The position numbers and the translations under genes are program-made. This document shows, piece by piece, positions 15,723 through 25,150 of a stretch of DNA of 64,000 nt. The notes under the pieces are model-generated. The model was not told where the DNA came from and made no database searches. It saw nothing but the letters and a program-made list of their open reading frames with translations. Where the stretch lies: contig NZ_VOHC01000024.1 of assembly GCF_007859275.1 (NCBI RefSeq), forward strand, positions 305,821-369,820, in the 5' to 3' direction. How positions within the stretch are numbered: position 1 is the first letter of the stretch; every line of letters begins with the position of its first letter. The stretch is from Planomicrobium sp. CPCC 101079. GTDB lineage: Bacteria > Bacillota > Bacilli > Bacillales_A > Planococcaceae.

Positions 15723-15766
15723 GGATTGTTTAATGTAAATCCACCTTTTTTAAGGGTGGATTTTTA
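15722..15766 (+). terminator. Riboswitch expression platform: terminator with competing anti-terminator
   Basis: AAATCCACC (15737-15745) pairs with GGTGGATTT (15755-15763) followed by T residues, a terminator. TGGATT at 15722-15727 can instead pair with AATCCA (15738-15743), which would break the terminator stem, so it is a candidate anti-terminator arm immediately after the aptamer. Confidence 0.8.
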
Positions 15767-15802
15767 TATGCAAAATATACTTTAGTAAAGGAGCAAGTAA
15801 AA

Positions 15803-16204
15803 TTGAATATCTTATCACCAACTTTCAAATCGCTGGAGCAAGCTATGGCAGCGTCCGCACTAAAGCAAAAAGTGCATTCCTCCAACATCGCAAATGTTGA
15901 CACACCGAACTACAAAAGCAAGCAAGTGGATTTCCAGGCAACATTGAACGGTGTTTTGAATAACCAGCCATTGGCCAGCTACAAAACAGACCCAAAACAT
16001 ATTTCATTTGGAAACAGCTCTTCACAATCCAATCCTTCAATAAAAGTTAATAACTCCACAACATACAACACGAACGGCAGCAACGTCGACATGGACGTTG
16101 AAATGGCTGAACTGGCAGAAAACCAACTATGGTATAACGCGTTAACAGAACGTGTGAACGGAAATTTAAATAGTCTTCGGACAGTAATCAATGGCGGGCG
16201 GTGA
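15803..16204 (+). CDS. flgB: Flagellar proximal rod protein FlgB
   Basis: A 133-residue rod protein: LSPTFKSLEQAMAASALKQK, SSNIANVDTPNYKSKQVDF and the C-terminal MDVEMAELAENQLWYNALTE are typical. TTG start at 15803 behind AAAGGAG (15787-15793). First gene of the early flagellar operon, directly under the c-di-GMP riboswitch. In B. subtilis this operon follows codY; here it follows divergent flhO instead. Confidence 0.95.
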   Translation: MNILSPTFKSLEQAMAASALKQKVHSSNIANVDTPNYKSKQVDFQATLNGVLNNQPLASYKTDPKHISFGNSSSQSNPSIKVNNSTTYNTNGSNVDMDVEMAELAENQLWYNALTERVNGNLNSLRTVINGGR

Positions 16205-16665
16205 AGCAGATGAGCTTATTTAGTGGATTGAATATCAGTGCTTCTGGACTCACGGCAAATCGACTGCGTATGGACGTGGTTTCTTCCAATATTGCAAACG
16301 CTAATACAAATAGGGCAGAACTGGTGGACGGGGAATGGCTGCCGTACCGCCGGAAAACAGTGGATTTGTCGCAAGTGGGCGTATCTCCATTCGAGCAAAA
16401 ACTGCAATCGACGATAAACAAAGGGTCAGCGCAAGTTTCGGGAGTCATGGCTTCACGCATTAAAGAAGACGATGCACCGTTCACACAAACCTATGATCCG
16501 ACAAATCCGGATGCCAATGCAGAAGGATATGTGCTTAGTTCAAATGTTGATCCGGTCAAAGAAATGGTCGATTTGATGTCAGCGACTCGCTCATATGAAG
16601 CAAACGTCACGGCACTAAATGCTTCAAAAGGAATGTTTATGAAAGCGTTGGAAATCGGGAAGTAA
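16201..16665 (+). CDS. flgC: Flagellar proximal rod protein FlgC
   Basis: A 154-residue rod protein with LRMDVVSSNIANANTNRAEL, GEWLPYRRKTV, PDANAEGYVLSSNVDPVKEM and the C-terminal ATRSYEANVTALNASKGMF. The GTG at 16201 overlaps the flgB stop; an internal ATG at 16210 would match the usual FlgC length slightly better and is a real alternative. Couples to flgB by overlap. Confidence 0.95.
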   Translation: MKQMSLFSGLNISASGLTANRLRMDVVSSNIANANTNRAELVDGEWLPYRRKTVDLSQVGVSPFEQKLQSTINKGSAQVSGVMASRIKEDDAPFTQTYDPTNPDANAEGYVLSSNVDPVKEMVDLMSATRSYEANVTALNASKGMFMKALEIGK

Positions 16666-16692
16666 TTAATCTACGTGTTAGGGAGTGTTCTT

Positions 16693-16983
16693 ATGGATCC
16701 AATCAGTCAAATTCAAACACCAATGTTCCAGAGCCCTTCGGTTGCCAAGACCGAAAACAAGGCTGAAGGCTTTGGCGATATTTTTAAACAGGCATTGCAA
16801 GATGTGAATGCGGCGCAAAAAGAATCGGATACAAAAACCAAGCAATTGGTGACAGGCGAAGTGAACGATGTCAGTGAAGTGATGATTGCTGCGCAAAAAG
16901 CGAGCCTTTCATTGGAATTGACCGTGCAAGTGCGCAACAAAGTTGTGGAAGCTTACCAAGAAGTTATGAGAATGCAACTATGA
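16693..16983 (+). CDS. fliE: Flagellar hook-basal body protein FliE
   Basis: A 96-residue FliE, which joins the MS ring to the rod. The conserved C-terminus is present (DVSEVMIAAQKASLSLELTV, VRNKVVEAYQEVMRMQL). ATG 16693 is preferred to a GTG-side start at 16675 because TAGGGAG lies 5-12 nt upstream of it. Confidence 0.94.
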   Translation: MDPISQIQTPMFQSPSVAKTENKAEGFGDIFKQALQDVNAAQKESDTKTKQLVTGEVNDVSEVMIAAQKASLSLELTVQVRNKVVEAYQEVMRMQL

Positions 16984-17015
16984 TCCTTAAGGCAAAGATG
17001 AGGGATGAACGATAA

Positions 17016-18647
17016 ATGAAAGAAAAGATGGCAAGTTTTAAAAGTAAACTAACAAGTTCATGGAGCAATTTTTCGCCGGTCGTCAAGTGGACGATTGTGG
17101 GATCATTTTTTGCTACATTCCTGATTATTTTGGCTTTTGTCTTTTTCAGCAATAAAACCGAATACGGTACGCTTTACTCCGGATTGGAAGCTTCTGAAGC
17201 TGGTGAAATCAAATCGGCAATTGAAGAACAAGGCATTCCGGTGCAAGTTTCGGCTGATAGTACAACCATCAGTGTGCCAAAAGAACAAATTTCTAATTTG
17301 AAAGTTAACCTGGCGGCTGAAGGAATTCCGGAAAGCGGCAATGTCGACTACGGAATTTTCAGCGAAAACATGGGGCTTGGCATGACCGACCGGCATTTTG
17401 ATGTTGTAGAACGCGATGCCATGCAAAATGAACTCGCTTCGCTTATCAAACAAATTGACGGCGTAACTGAAGCAAGTGTCATGATTACGTTGCCGAAAGA
17501 AAATGTCTGGATCACGGATGAAGAGCAAGTGGCGACAGCTTCGGTCGTTGTCAAAGGAGATCCTTCTTTTCAATTGGATCCTAAGCAAGTAAACGGCCTT
17601 TATCATTTGATCAGCAAAAGTGTACCGAATTTGCCGGCAGAAGAAATTGTGATCATGGACCAAAATGGCCAAGTGTTTGAAGCACAGGAAGAAAACCAAT
17701 TGGACACAAGCTTGTCCATTTATCAGCAGCAACGCGAAATTAAGCAGGACATCGAAAAAGACATCCAACGTGAATTGCAGCAAATGCTCGGTTTGACGCT
17801 TGGGCAAGATAAAGTCGTTGTGTCCGTCATGACAAGTATCGATTTCACAAAAGAAAAACGTGAAGAAAAACTGGTTGAGCCGGTCAACGAAGAAACAAAC
17901 GAAGGCATTGATATCAGTGTTGAACGGATTGTCGAAACATATGCGAGTGAAGGTGCGACAATTGAAGACACAACGGGGACAGGCGAAACTGAAATTGCGA
18001 ATTACCCGGCCGCTGGCGAAGGCGGAACAACCGAATCCGAGAAAACCGAAGAGCGGATCAACCGCGAAGTAAACCGAATCAACCGCCAGATTGAAATGAG
18101 CCCGTATGTGATTGATGACATCACGATCAACGTAGGAGTGGAGCCGCCGAATCCGCAAAACCCGGCAAGCTTGACGCAGCAAAACATTGATGACATCAGC
18201 AACCTTTTGAAAAATACCGTCAGTACTTCTCTAAGTATGAACGGACAAGAAGTAACAGAAGAAGATCTTGATAACCGCATTTCGGTCTTTGCGACTGAAT
18301 TCCAAGGAAAACCGGAAGCAATAGTTGAGAAAGAACCGGTACAAGTTTCTTGGTTTGAAACGCTTATCGGCAATCCGTTGATGCTGGCAATTGCAGGTGC
18401 GGTTGTATTGTTGTTTGGTGGGATAGTGGTTTTGATGATGCGCAGAAGAAAGAAAAAAGAAGAGGAATACGATTTCGATATATTCGACCAACCAGTCGTT
18501 AAAGTCGAACAATTGGAAGAGGATGAGTTTGACTTGTCTGAATTTGATGCAACGGAGAATCCAAAGCGGAAAACAATTGAAAAGTTGGCCAAAGGACGCC
18601 CAGATGATTTTGCTAAACTATTGCGTACATGGATGGCTGAAGAGTAG
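17016..18647 (+). CDS. fliF: Flagellar MS-ring protein FliF
   Basis: A 543-residue ring protein with two membrane helices (about 28-48 and 448-470). The YscJ-type ring domain is seen in YGTLYSGLEASEAGEI, GIPVQVSADSTTISVPK and GVTEASVMITLPKENVW; the C-terminal FliG-binding tail is RKTIEKLAKGRPDDFAKLL. Long acidic loop in the ring. It is the base on which the rotor and export gate are built. ATG start behind GATGAGG. Confidence 0.97.
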   Translation: MKEKMASFKSKLTSSWSNFSPVVKWTIVGSFFATFLIILAFVFFSNKTEYGTLYSGLEASEAGEIKSAIEEQGIPVQVSADSTTISVPKEQISNLKVNLAAEGIPESGNVDYGIFSENMGLGMTDRHFDVVERDAMQNELASLIKQIDGVTEASVMITLPKENVWITDEEQVATASVVVKGDPSFQLDPKQVNGLYHLISKSVPNLPAEEIVIMDQNGQVFEAQEENQLDTSLSIYQQQREIKQDIEKDIQRELQQMLGLTLGQDKVVVSVMTSIDFTKEKREEKLVEPVNEETNEGIDISVERIVETYASEGATIEDTTGTGETEIANYPAAGEGGTTESEKTEERINREVNRINRQIEMSPYVIDDITINVGVEPPNPQNPASLTQQNIDDISNLLKNTVSTSLSMNGQEVTEEDLDNRISVFATEFQGKPEAIVEKEPVQVSWFETLIGNPLMLAIAGAVVLLFGGIVVLMMRRRKKKEEEYDFDIFDQPVVKVEQLEEDEFDLSEFDATENPKRKTIEKLAKGRPDDFAKLLRTWMAEE

Positions 18648-18658
18648 GAGAGTGGCAT

Positions 18659-19672
18659 ATGGTTAAAAGTATGAAAGAGTTGACTGGCGTTCAAAAAGTA
18701 GCTGTCTTGCTTGTTGGGTTAGGCCCTGAAGTGTCAGTTGATATTTTTAAGCAGCTGACGGAATCAGAGATTGACCAGTTGACAATGGAAATTGCAAATG
18801 TGAGGCATTTGAAGAGCAGCGAAACTGAAGAAGTAATGAACGAGTTTTATGAATTGATTTTGGCTCAGGATTATGTCAGTGAAGGTGGTCTTGACTACGC
18901 GAGGGAAATACTAGAAAAAGCGTTGGGAAAAGAAAAAGCGAATGAGACAATCGGCCGGTTATCAAGCCGTTTACAGGTAAAGCCGTTCCACTTCGCCCGA
19001 AAAGCCGATCCAACCCAAATACTGAATATTTTACAGCATGAGCACTCTCAGACCATCGCCCTTGTCCTTTCCTATTTGGATCCGAAACAATCGTCACAAA
19101 TTTTGTCGCAGCTGCCTCCAGAAAAACAAACCGAAGTGGCGCGAAGAATCGCATTGATGGAGAGTACTTCTCCAGAAATCATCCATCAAGTCGAGCAAAT
19201 CATTGAGCGGAAATTGTCGGCGACGGGTGCCCAAGACTATACGTCTACAGGCGGCGTCGAAGCTATCGTCCGCGTATTGAATAAAGTGGATCGTGGGACT
19301 GAAAAAGCAATTCTGTCTGAACTGGAAACAGAGTCACCGGATCTCGTCGAAGAAATCAAAAAACGCATGTTTGTCTTCGAAGACATTATCAATTTGGATA
19401 CGCGTTCGATTCAACGGATTATTCGCGATGTCAACGATATGGATTTAACTTACGCATTAAAAGTAGCAAGCGAAGAAGTGAAAAATGGCATTTATGCCAA
19501 TATGTCTTCTCGCCGAGCTGAAGTTATTCAGGAAGAAATTGAATTTATGGGCCCTGTCAAACTGAAAGATGTCGAAAAAGCGCAGACAACCATTGTTGCT
19601 TTGATTCGCAGTTTGGATGAAGATGGGGAAATTATTGTATCCCGTGGTGAAGGGGATGAAGTGATTGTCTAA
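18659..19672 (+). CDS. fliG: Flagellar motor switch protein FliG
   Basis: A 337-residue rotor protein. The N-terminal FliF-binding part (GVQKVAVLLVGLGPEVSVDI), the EHPQ-like region as LQHEHSQTIALVLSYLDP and the C-terminal torque helix (FVFEDIINLDTRSIQRIIRD) with its charged residues are all there. It contacts MotA and transmits torque. It follows fliF by 11 bp. Confidence 0.97.
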   Translation: MVKSMKELTGVQKVAVLLVGLGPEVSVDIFKQLTESEIDQLTMEIANVRHLKSSETEEVMNEFYELILAQDYVSEGGLDYAREILEKALGKEKANETIGRLSSRLQVKPFHFARKADPTQILNILQHEHSQTIALVLSYLDPKQSSQILSQLPPEKQTEVARRIALMESTSPEIIHQVEQIIERKLSATGAQDYTSTGGVEAIVRVLNKVDRGTEKAILSELETESPDLVEEIKKRMFVFEDIINLDTRSIQRIIRDVNDMDLTYALKVASEEVKNGIYANMSSRRAEVIQEEIEFMGPVKLKDVEKAQTTIVALIRSLDEDGEIIVSRGEGDEVIV

Positions 19673-20456
19673 TGTGATTCGCTTCCAATCCTTCTCAGCA
19701 ACCGAAACAAAAATCATCGGGACGAAGAAAATAGAAACTAAACAGCTGGATTTTAATGGGATGGAAATGGCTCCGAGTGAAAAAAGGCAATATTTGACGC
19801 AAGAAATCAGCATTTTGGAAACACAACTGGAGAAATTGCAAAACCAACTAAAATTTGAACAGGAAGAAGCACGAAAAGCGATTGAACAATGGTGGCTGGA
19901 CAAGCAAAAAGAAGCCGAACTGAAAGCGCAGAAAATGGCTGATGAAGCGGCGGAAAAGGGCTATCAAGCGGGTTATGGGCAAGGGATTCTAAGAGCGGAA
20001 GAAGACTATCGCCAAAAACAGGAGAAGATGCAAGATCTTCTAGAACTCGCTTATGCTGAAAAAGAGAAAATCATTCAGCAAGCAGAACCATTTTTGCTTG
20101 AATTAAGCGTGAAAACCGCAGAAAAAGTAATTAAAACCGAACTGAAACAACACGATGATCAAATAATAAATGTTGTCAAGCAAGCATTGTCACACATCGA
20201 GGAGTCTGAAGACGTGCATTTACAGGTATCTTCAGAAGACTACTCGGTTATTCTACCCTTCTTCGAAGAACTTAAAACCTATATACGGGCAGATTCTCAA
20301 TTAAAAGTAATTCCAGTGGCGACTTTATCAAAAGGCGATTGCATAATCCATACCACAAGCGGCTCGTATGATGCCACGATTGACGGCCAATTGGAAGAAA
20401 TCAAAAAACAATTGTTGATTTACTTTGAGGAGAAAACAAACAATGACCTTTCCTAA
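19665..20456 (+). CDS. fliH: Flagellar export ATPase regulator FliH
   Basis: A 263-residue protein with a long coiled coil (about 25-130, rich in Gln/Glu/Lys) carrying AAEKGYQAGYGQGILRAEED, a GxxxG-type stretch of FliH, and a C-terminal FliI-binding domain (AEPFLLELSVKTAEKVIKTE, then LEEIKKQLLIYFEEK). TTG start at 19665 overlaps the fliG stop and matches the start of B. subtilis FliH (SNVIR versus SNIIK). It regulates the FliI ATPase of the export machine. Confidence 0.92.
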   Translation: MSNVIRFQSFSATETKIIGTKKIETKQLDFNGMEMAPSEKRQYLTQEISILETQLEKLQNQLKFEQEEARKAIEQWWLDKQKEAELKAQKMADEAAEKGYQAGYGQGILRAEEDYRQKQEKMQDLLELAYAEKEKIIQQAEPFLLELSVKTAEKVIKTELKQHDDQIINVVKQALSHIEESEDVHLQVSSEDYSVILPFFEELKTYIRADSQLKVIPVATLSKGDCIIHTTSGSYDATIDGQLEEIKKQLLIYFEEKTNNDLS

Positions 20457-21765
20457 AGATGAATATTTGGCGCTGCTGGATGAAATCGAACCGGTGAAAA
20501 AGCATGGGAAAGTCATTCAAGTGATTGGCTTGACCATTGAATCGCGTGGTCCTTACGCCAAAATGGGCGAATTGTGCCTGTTGTATCCCAACCAACATGA
20601 ACGCCCCATCGAAGCGGAAGTGGTCGGTTTTAAAGAAAACAAAGTGTTGCTGATGCCGCTCCGGGACATTTCGCAAATCGGGCCAGGCTGTTTGGTCGTC
20701 GCGACTGGATTTCCGCTGCAAATAAAAGTGGGGCCATCCATTCTTGGAAAAGTGCTTGACGGCATGGGCAAACCGCTCGATGAAAGTTCATTGCCAAAAG
20801 GATTATCGAATTATTCGACGAACAACATGCCGCCAAATCCGCTTCGCCGCCCGCGGATTGAAAAACCCTTATCTGTCGGCGTCCGTGCGATTGATGGATT
20901 GTTGACGGTCGGCCAAGGCCAGCGCATCGGTGTATTCGCTGGAAGCGGGGTCGGAAAAAGCACGCTCATGGGCATGATTGCTAGAAATACAGAAGCAGAC
21001 ATAAACGTAATCGCTTTAGTCGGCGAACGTGGCCGGGAAGTCAGGGACTTTATCGAACGTGATTTAGGTCCTGAAGGATTAAAAAAATCCGTTGTCGTAG
21101 CAGCGACTTCCGACCAGACCCCACTTCAACGGATCAAAGGGGCCTTGACGGCAACTGCAATTGCGGAGTATTTCCGCGATCAGGGAAAAAACGTCATGCT
21201 GATGATGGATTCGGTGACGCGTTTTGCGATGGCCCAGCGTGAAGTTGGCCTCGCTGTCGGTGAACCGCCGACCAGTAAAGGCTATACGCCTAGTGTTTTT
21301 GCATTATTGCCAAAACTTCTGGAGCGGTCCGGTACATCAAGCAAAGGTTCGATCACCGCTTTCTATACAGTACTCGTCGACGGCGATGACATGAACGAAC
21401 CGATTGCGGATGCGGTCCGGGGAATCTTGGACGGGCACATTGTGCTCGACCGCAAGATTGCCCAAAAAGGCCAATTTCCAGCGATTAATGTCATGGCAAG
21501 TGTCAGCCGGGTCATGCACGAAGTGGTTTCAAAAGAACATCAGCAAGCGGCCATCGAATTGAAAAGACTGCTCGCCGCGTATAACGCATCCGAAGATTTG
21601 ATCAATATCGGCGCTTACAAAAGCGGCGCTAATAAAGAAATCGACGATGCGGTTCGGGCTTATCCGTTAATACGAGAATATTTACAGCAAGACATATATG
21701 AGAAAGCCAAGCTTGAAGAAAGTGTTGGCCGGCTATCCGCACAGTTTGGAGGAAGTAGAACGTGA
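20443..21765 (+). CDS. fliI: Flagellum-specific export ATPase FliI
   Basis: A 440-residue F1-beta-like ATPase. Walker A is GVFAGSGVGKSTLMG (near residues 163-177) and Walker B lies in NVMLMMDSVTRFAMAQREVG; GERGREVRDFIERDLG and the C-terminal YKSGANKEIDDAVRAYP are typical. It energises export of rod, hook and filament subunits. ATG 20443 is chosen because TTTGAGGAG stands in front; a TTG 18 nt earlier overlaps this site. Confidence 0.97.
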   Translation: MTFPKDEYLALLDEIEPVKKHGKVIQVIGLTIESRGPYAKMGELCLLYPNQHERPIEAEVVGFKENKVLLMPLRDISQIGPGCLVVATGFPLQIKVGPSILGKVLDGMGKPLDESSLPKGLSNYSTNNMPPNPLRRPRIEKPLSVGVRAIDGLLTVGQGQRIGVFAGSGVGKSTLMGMIARNTEADINVIALVGERGREVRDFIERDLGPEGLKKSVVVAATSDQTPLQRIKGALTATAIAEYFRDQGKNVMLMMDSVTRFAMAQREVGLAVGEPPTSKGYTPSVFALLPKLLERSGTSSKGSITAFYTVLVDGDDMNEPIADAVRGILDGHIVLDRKIAQKGQFPAINVMASVSRVMHEVVSKEHQQAAIELKRLLAAYNASEDLINIGAYKSGANKEIDDAVRAYPLIREYLQQDIYEKAKLEESVGRLSAQFGGSRT

Positions 21766-22229
21766 CGAAATTCAATTTTCGCTTTCAAAAGATTTTAGAC
21801 ATAAAAGGAAATGAAAAAGGCTTTGCTCAAATCCAAATGGCGGATGCCATGAAGCAAGAAGAAGTCGGCTATCAGAAAAAAGAAGCGATCTACAACATGC
21901 TGCTTGATGCTGAACTTTTGAAAAAGGAAAAACAGCAAGAAGGCGTCAACATTTCCGAACTTAGAATGATGATGGATTATATTCAACAGCTGCAAGACCA
22001 ATTGGTGATGTCAAACCGCGAACTTGAGCGCCTGCAAAACAATGTCAAGAAGTCACAAAACAATCTGCAGGAAAAAGCACAAGAAGAAAAAACCTGGGAC
22101 AACTTGAAGCAGCAAAAATTTGTTTTATTCGAAGAACAAATAAAAGCTGAAGAACAAATCTTTTTTGACGAGATCGCAAGCACCCGGTTTTTCCGGAACA
22201 TGCAAGCGACTGCAGCGGAAAGAGGGTAA
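21762..22229 (+). CDS. fliJ: Flagellar export chaperone FliJ
   Basis: A 155-residue coiled-coil protein (FNFRFQKILDIKGNEKGFAQ at the start), the central stalk-like partner of the FliI hexamer. GTG start at 21762 overlaps the fliI TGA (GTGA), so it is translationally coupled. In B. subtilis an MgtE-like gene, ylxF, follows fliJ; here fliK comes 3 bp later and no ylxF is present. Confidence 0.93.
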   Translation: MTKFNFRFQKILDIKGNEKGFAQIQMADAMKQEEVGYQKKEAIYNMLLDAELLKKEKQQEGVNISELRMMMDYIQQLQDQLVMSNRELERLQNNVKKSQNNLQEKAQEEKTWDNLKQQKFVLFEEQIKAEEQIFFDEIASTRFFRNMQATAAERG

Positions 22230-22232
22230 GCG

Positions 22233-23621
22233 ATGAACGCCATGCCAATCTCTTTATCAGCGCCGCTAAAGTCAATTAAAGCCACCGAATCGAAACCGGC
22301 TGCACCCACAGCAAAAAGTGACTCAGTCGACTTCGCCCAATTACTAGGAGCCGTTTCAGCTGCACCAACAGAAAATCAATCCGCAACTGACGGCCAAGAA
22401 GAACTGTTGGAGAAACTGGATTCGCTGCTTGGAAGTTTAGAACAGCTGCCAAAAGAAGACTTAACACCTGAACAGCAGGAAATGCTTCAAGCGATCATGG
22501 GATTGCTGGCGCAGCAAGTGTCTCCACCAAAAGAGCAAATGGAATTAGCGATAGAAGCCAATCCCCTGGAACAAAGTCCAACTATCCAACAGCCTGTACA
22601 AAAAGAATTGATGTTGACTGCTCAGGCTCTCGAAAAATTACAAAGCAGTACTCTCGATCAAGCGAAGCTAACAGGATTGCTTGAAGAAGCAGTTGAGGTT
22701 CTGCAAAAACTGACAGATGCCTCTGTGAAAGAAACTGGCACTACGAGTCTTCCGGCGGATGTTGAGAAATTGGAACAAGTAGTCAGCCAGTTGACTGGCC
22801 TAATTAAAGAATTAAATAACGACCAGCAAAAAGCCGATACAAAAACCAAAGCCGCACAAGTAGAGCAAGTGGAACAAGTACTAAAACAAGTAACCGGCTT
22901 GAAGCAAGAACCAATCAACTTAACCCAGCCAAAAGAAATCCAAACACCACCTGCAATGCCCGCTGTAGAAAATGCCGCTGAAGTTCAAGCTGCACCAGAA
23001 GAAACAGCATCAAAACCACTGGAAACTGCGCCGAAACAGCCAGAACTTGGGGCGCCTGCAGCTCCAGCTGAACAAAGCCAACCGGCTGCAGCCGGAACAG
23101 AAGCAGCGAAAGCAACGGCAGTTCCTCAAAAACCAGAAGCAATCGTTCCACAAGCGACTGTCCGCTTGTCCAACTTGGTCGAAGACTTGGGCGAAACCTT
23201 GAAAGGTTCGTTCCGTTTGAACGGGGAAGGTGACAGCAAACAAATCAAAATCAGTATCTTTCCAGAACATCTTGGCCATATGGAAATCAAGCTGACGTCA
23301 ATTGACGGAAAGATTGTCGCGCAAATATTCACCAGTACGTTAGCGGCAAAAGAGGCGCTTGACCAGCAAGCGAGTTTGTTGAGAAGTTCCATGATGCAGC
23401 AGGGCATATCGGTTGAGAAAATCGAAATCAGCCAGCAAAGCTCCCAGCAATCATTCGGACAACAATCCGCAAATCGCGACCAGCGCTTCTCCCAGCAGCA
23501 AAAACAAGGAGCATACGCGCGCAACCGCAACGGCTACCAGCAACTTGAAGAAGACGCCGCAGTAATCACGCGGCGCCAATCGAACGACGGCTCGATGATG
23601 AAGGTGGACTACACCATCTAA
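22233..23621 (+). CDS. fliK: Flagellar hook-length control protein FliK
   Basis: A 462-residue protein with a long low-complexity N-terminal ruler region rich in Gln, Glu, Pro and Ala (about 1-300) and the C-terminal substrate-specificity switch domain: LRLNG-type start (FRLNGEGDSKQIKISIFPEH), LGHMEIKLTSIDGKIVAQIF, SLLRSSMMQQGISVEKIEIS. It measures the hook and switches export to filament proteins. The repeated VEQVEQVLKQV stretch near residue 210 is coiled-coil-like. Confidence 0.92.
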   Translation: MNAMPISLSAPLKSIKATESKPAAPTAKSDSVDFAQLLGAVSAAPTENQSATDGQEELLEKLDSLLGSLEQLPKEDLTPEQQEMLQAIMGLLAQQVSPPKEQMELAIEANPLEQSPTIQQPVQKELMLTAQALEKLQSSTLDQAKLTGLLEEAVEVLQKLTDASVKETGTTSLPADVEKLEQVVSQLTGLIKELNNDQQKADTKTKAAQVEQVEQVLKQVTGLKQEPINLTQPKEIQTPPAMPAVENAAEVQAAPEETASKPLETAPKQPELGAPAAPAEQSQPAAAGTEAAKATAVPQKPEAIVPQATVRLSNLVEDLGETLKGSFRLNGEGDSKQIKISIFPEHLGHMEIKLTSIDGKIVAQIFTSTLAAKEALDQQASLLRSSMMQQGISVEKIEISQQSSQQSFGQQSANRDQRFSQQQKQGAYARNRNGYQQLEEDAAVITRRQSNDGSMMKVDYTI

Positions 23622-23638
23622 GAAAGAAGGGCAATGCC

Positions 23639-24073
23639 ATGAATGTAACAAGCTCAAACTCCGTCAGCACCCAAGCGTCGGCTGCACCAGCTAAAACGGC
23701 AACCGACAACGCACTTGGCAAAGACGCATTCTTAAAAATTCTCGTGACCCAAATGAAAAACCAAAACCCGTTAGAACCGTTAAAAGACACTGAATTTATT
23801 GGCCAAATGGCGCAATTCAGCAGCTTAGAACAACTGACAAATTTAAATACATCCATGAACCAATTTATCGGCACGCAATCCAACACCTCCTTAACCGACC
23901 ATGCCGACCTAATCGGTAACACCGTCTACTGGGAACAAACAGTCGACGGCAAACTCGAATCCGGAGAAGGCACAGTAAAAGCCCTATCGCTTAAAAACGG
24001 TGAACTGCAAGTAGAACTCGAAAATGATGTGAAAGTTCCGCTTGGTTCGATCAATCGTATTGAGAAGCAATGA
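23639..24073 (+). CDS. flgD: Flagellar hook assembly scaffold FlgD
   Basis: A 144-residue FlgD (YlxG type). Diagnostic stretch: LGKDAFLKILVTQMKNQNPL followed by DTEFIGQMAQFSSLEQLTNL. The C-terminal part is short, as in Bacillus. It caps the growing hook. ATG 23639 behind AGAAGGGC. After it comes 280 bp without genes that carries a dispersed palindromic repeat, unusual within this tightly packed operon. Confidence 0.94.
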   Translation: MNVTSSNSVSTQASAAPAKTATDNALGKDAFLKILVTQMKNQNPLEPLKDTEFIGQMAQFSSLEQLTNLNTSMNQFIGTQSNTSLTDHADLIGNTVYWEQTVDGKLESGEGTVKALSLKNGELQVELENDVKVPLGSINRIEKQ

Positions 24074-24171
24074 AGTGATTGCTTGTTACTTTTGGTAACT
24101 GATATATGTTAATTGAATTTAAGAAAATTTTATTTTATATAAACAAATCGAAAATTAGAGAAAGAGCGGAT

Positions 24172-24272
24172 GGCGGCGACTCCTGCGGGAAAGCGCAGTG
24201 CCGAAATCCACTCGGGCATTTAGCCCGAGTTAGTTCGGCGCAAGCCCGCGGAAAGCGTCCGCCAGGAGCGAT
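24172..24272. repeat. Palindromic dispersed repeat, copy 2, between flgD and flgE
   Basis: About 100 bp with the same outer sequences as copy 1 (GGCGGCGACTCCTGCGGG at the left, GAAAGCGTCCGCCAGGAGCGA at the right). The inner part differs: CTCGGGC with GCCCGAG (24211-24229) inside a CCGAA/TTCGG stem. It sits inside the early flagellar operon, so it is transcribed and will fold in the mRNA. It is not followed by a T run, so it is not an obvious terminator. Confidence 0.82.
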
Positions 24273-24355
24273 TTCTACAACCATACAATCACATTCAACA
24301 AGAAACAGTCCAACCCAAAACGGGCCAAGGACAGTTCTTGAAAGGGGAAAAATAA

Positions 24356-25135
24356 ATGTTACGTTCAATGTACTCAGGTGTTTCAGGTATGAAAGGCTTC
24401 CAAACAAAACTAGACGTGATCGGCAACAACATTTCTAACGTCAACACAGTGGGCTACAAAAAAAGCACAATCAACTTCCAAGATCTATTAAGCCAAAACA
24501 TGTCGAGCAACGGTGTTAACCCAATGCAAGTCGGTCTCGGCTCACAAACATCTGCAATCAGCACGGTTCATACTGCCGGTTCATCAATGACAACAGGTGT
24601 CGGCACTGACCTTTCGATTCAAGGCGACGGATTTTTTGTAGTAGAAGATGCACAAGGTGATCAATTCTTAACGCGTGCGGGGAACTTTATCGTTGATGCG
24701 AATGGCGATTTGGTAACAACACAAGGCCATAACGTATTAGATGGCGATGGGGTTGCTATTAACATTCCAATGGATACGTATTCCTCATTTGCAATCGACC
24801 CTCAAGGAAGAGTAATCGGCAAGCGTGAAGATAACGGAGCAGAAGAAACTATCCAAACTATCGGCATTTCAACTCCTGAAAATCCAGCAGGTTTGCGAAA
24901 AGTAGGCGGTTCGTTGTATGAAATGACTGCTTCTGCTAGCCCAGATGGTATAAATACTGGGACTGCAGCCACGCGAAATACACAAATAGCGTCTGGTATG
25001 CTTGAGATGTCAAATGTTGACTTAACAGAAGAATTTACGGAAATGATTATCGCCCAACGCGGTTTCCAAGCTAACTCCCGTACAATCACTACTTCTGACG
25101 AAATCTTACAAGAAGTTGTTAACTTGAAACGATAA
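24356..25135 (+). CDS. flgE: Flagellar hook protein FlgE
   Basis: A 259-residue hook subunit of the Bacillus type (similar in size to B. subtilis FlgE, 264 aa, formerly called FlgG). Signatures: LRSMYSGVSGMKGFQTKLDV, GNNISNVNTVGYKKSTINF, IQGDGFFVVEDAQGDQFLTR and MLEMSNVDLTEEFTEMIIAQ. The D1/D2 insert is short. AAAGGGG precedes the ATG at 24356. Confidence 0.95.
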   Translation: MLRSMYSGVSGMKGFQTKLDVIGNNISNVNTVGYKKSTINFQDLLSQNMSSNGVNPMQVGLGSQTSAISTVHTAGSSMTTGVGTDLSIQGDGFFVVEDAQGDQFLTRAGNFIVDANGDLVTTQGHNVLDGDGVAINIPMDTYSSFAIDPQGRVIGKREDNGAEETIQTIGISTPENPAGLRKVGGSLYEMTASASPDGINTGTAATRNTQIASGMLEMSNVDLTEEFTEMIIAQRGFQANSRTITTSDEILQEVVNLKR

Positions 25136-25150
25136 TAGAAGGGGGTAGTT

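Noticed and set aside
17103..18182. Long minus-strand frame antisense to fliF (359 codons)
   Set aside because: Shadow frame; fliF is clearly coding on the plus strand, and the antisense product has no recognisable domain.
24106..24438. 110-codon frame between flgD and flgE and its 90-codon antisense frame
   Set aside because: Both read through the palindromic repeat and the start of flgE; no ribosome site and no family resemblance.
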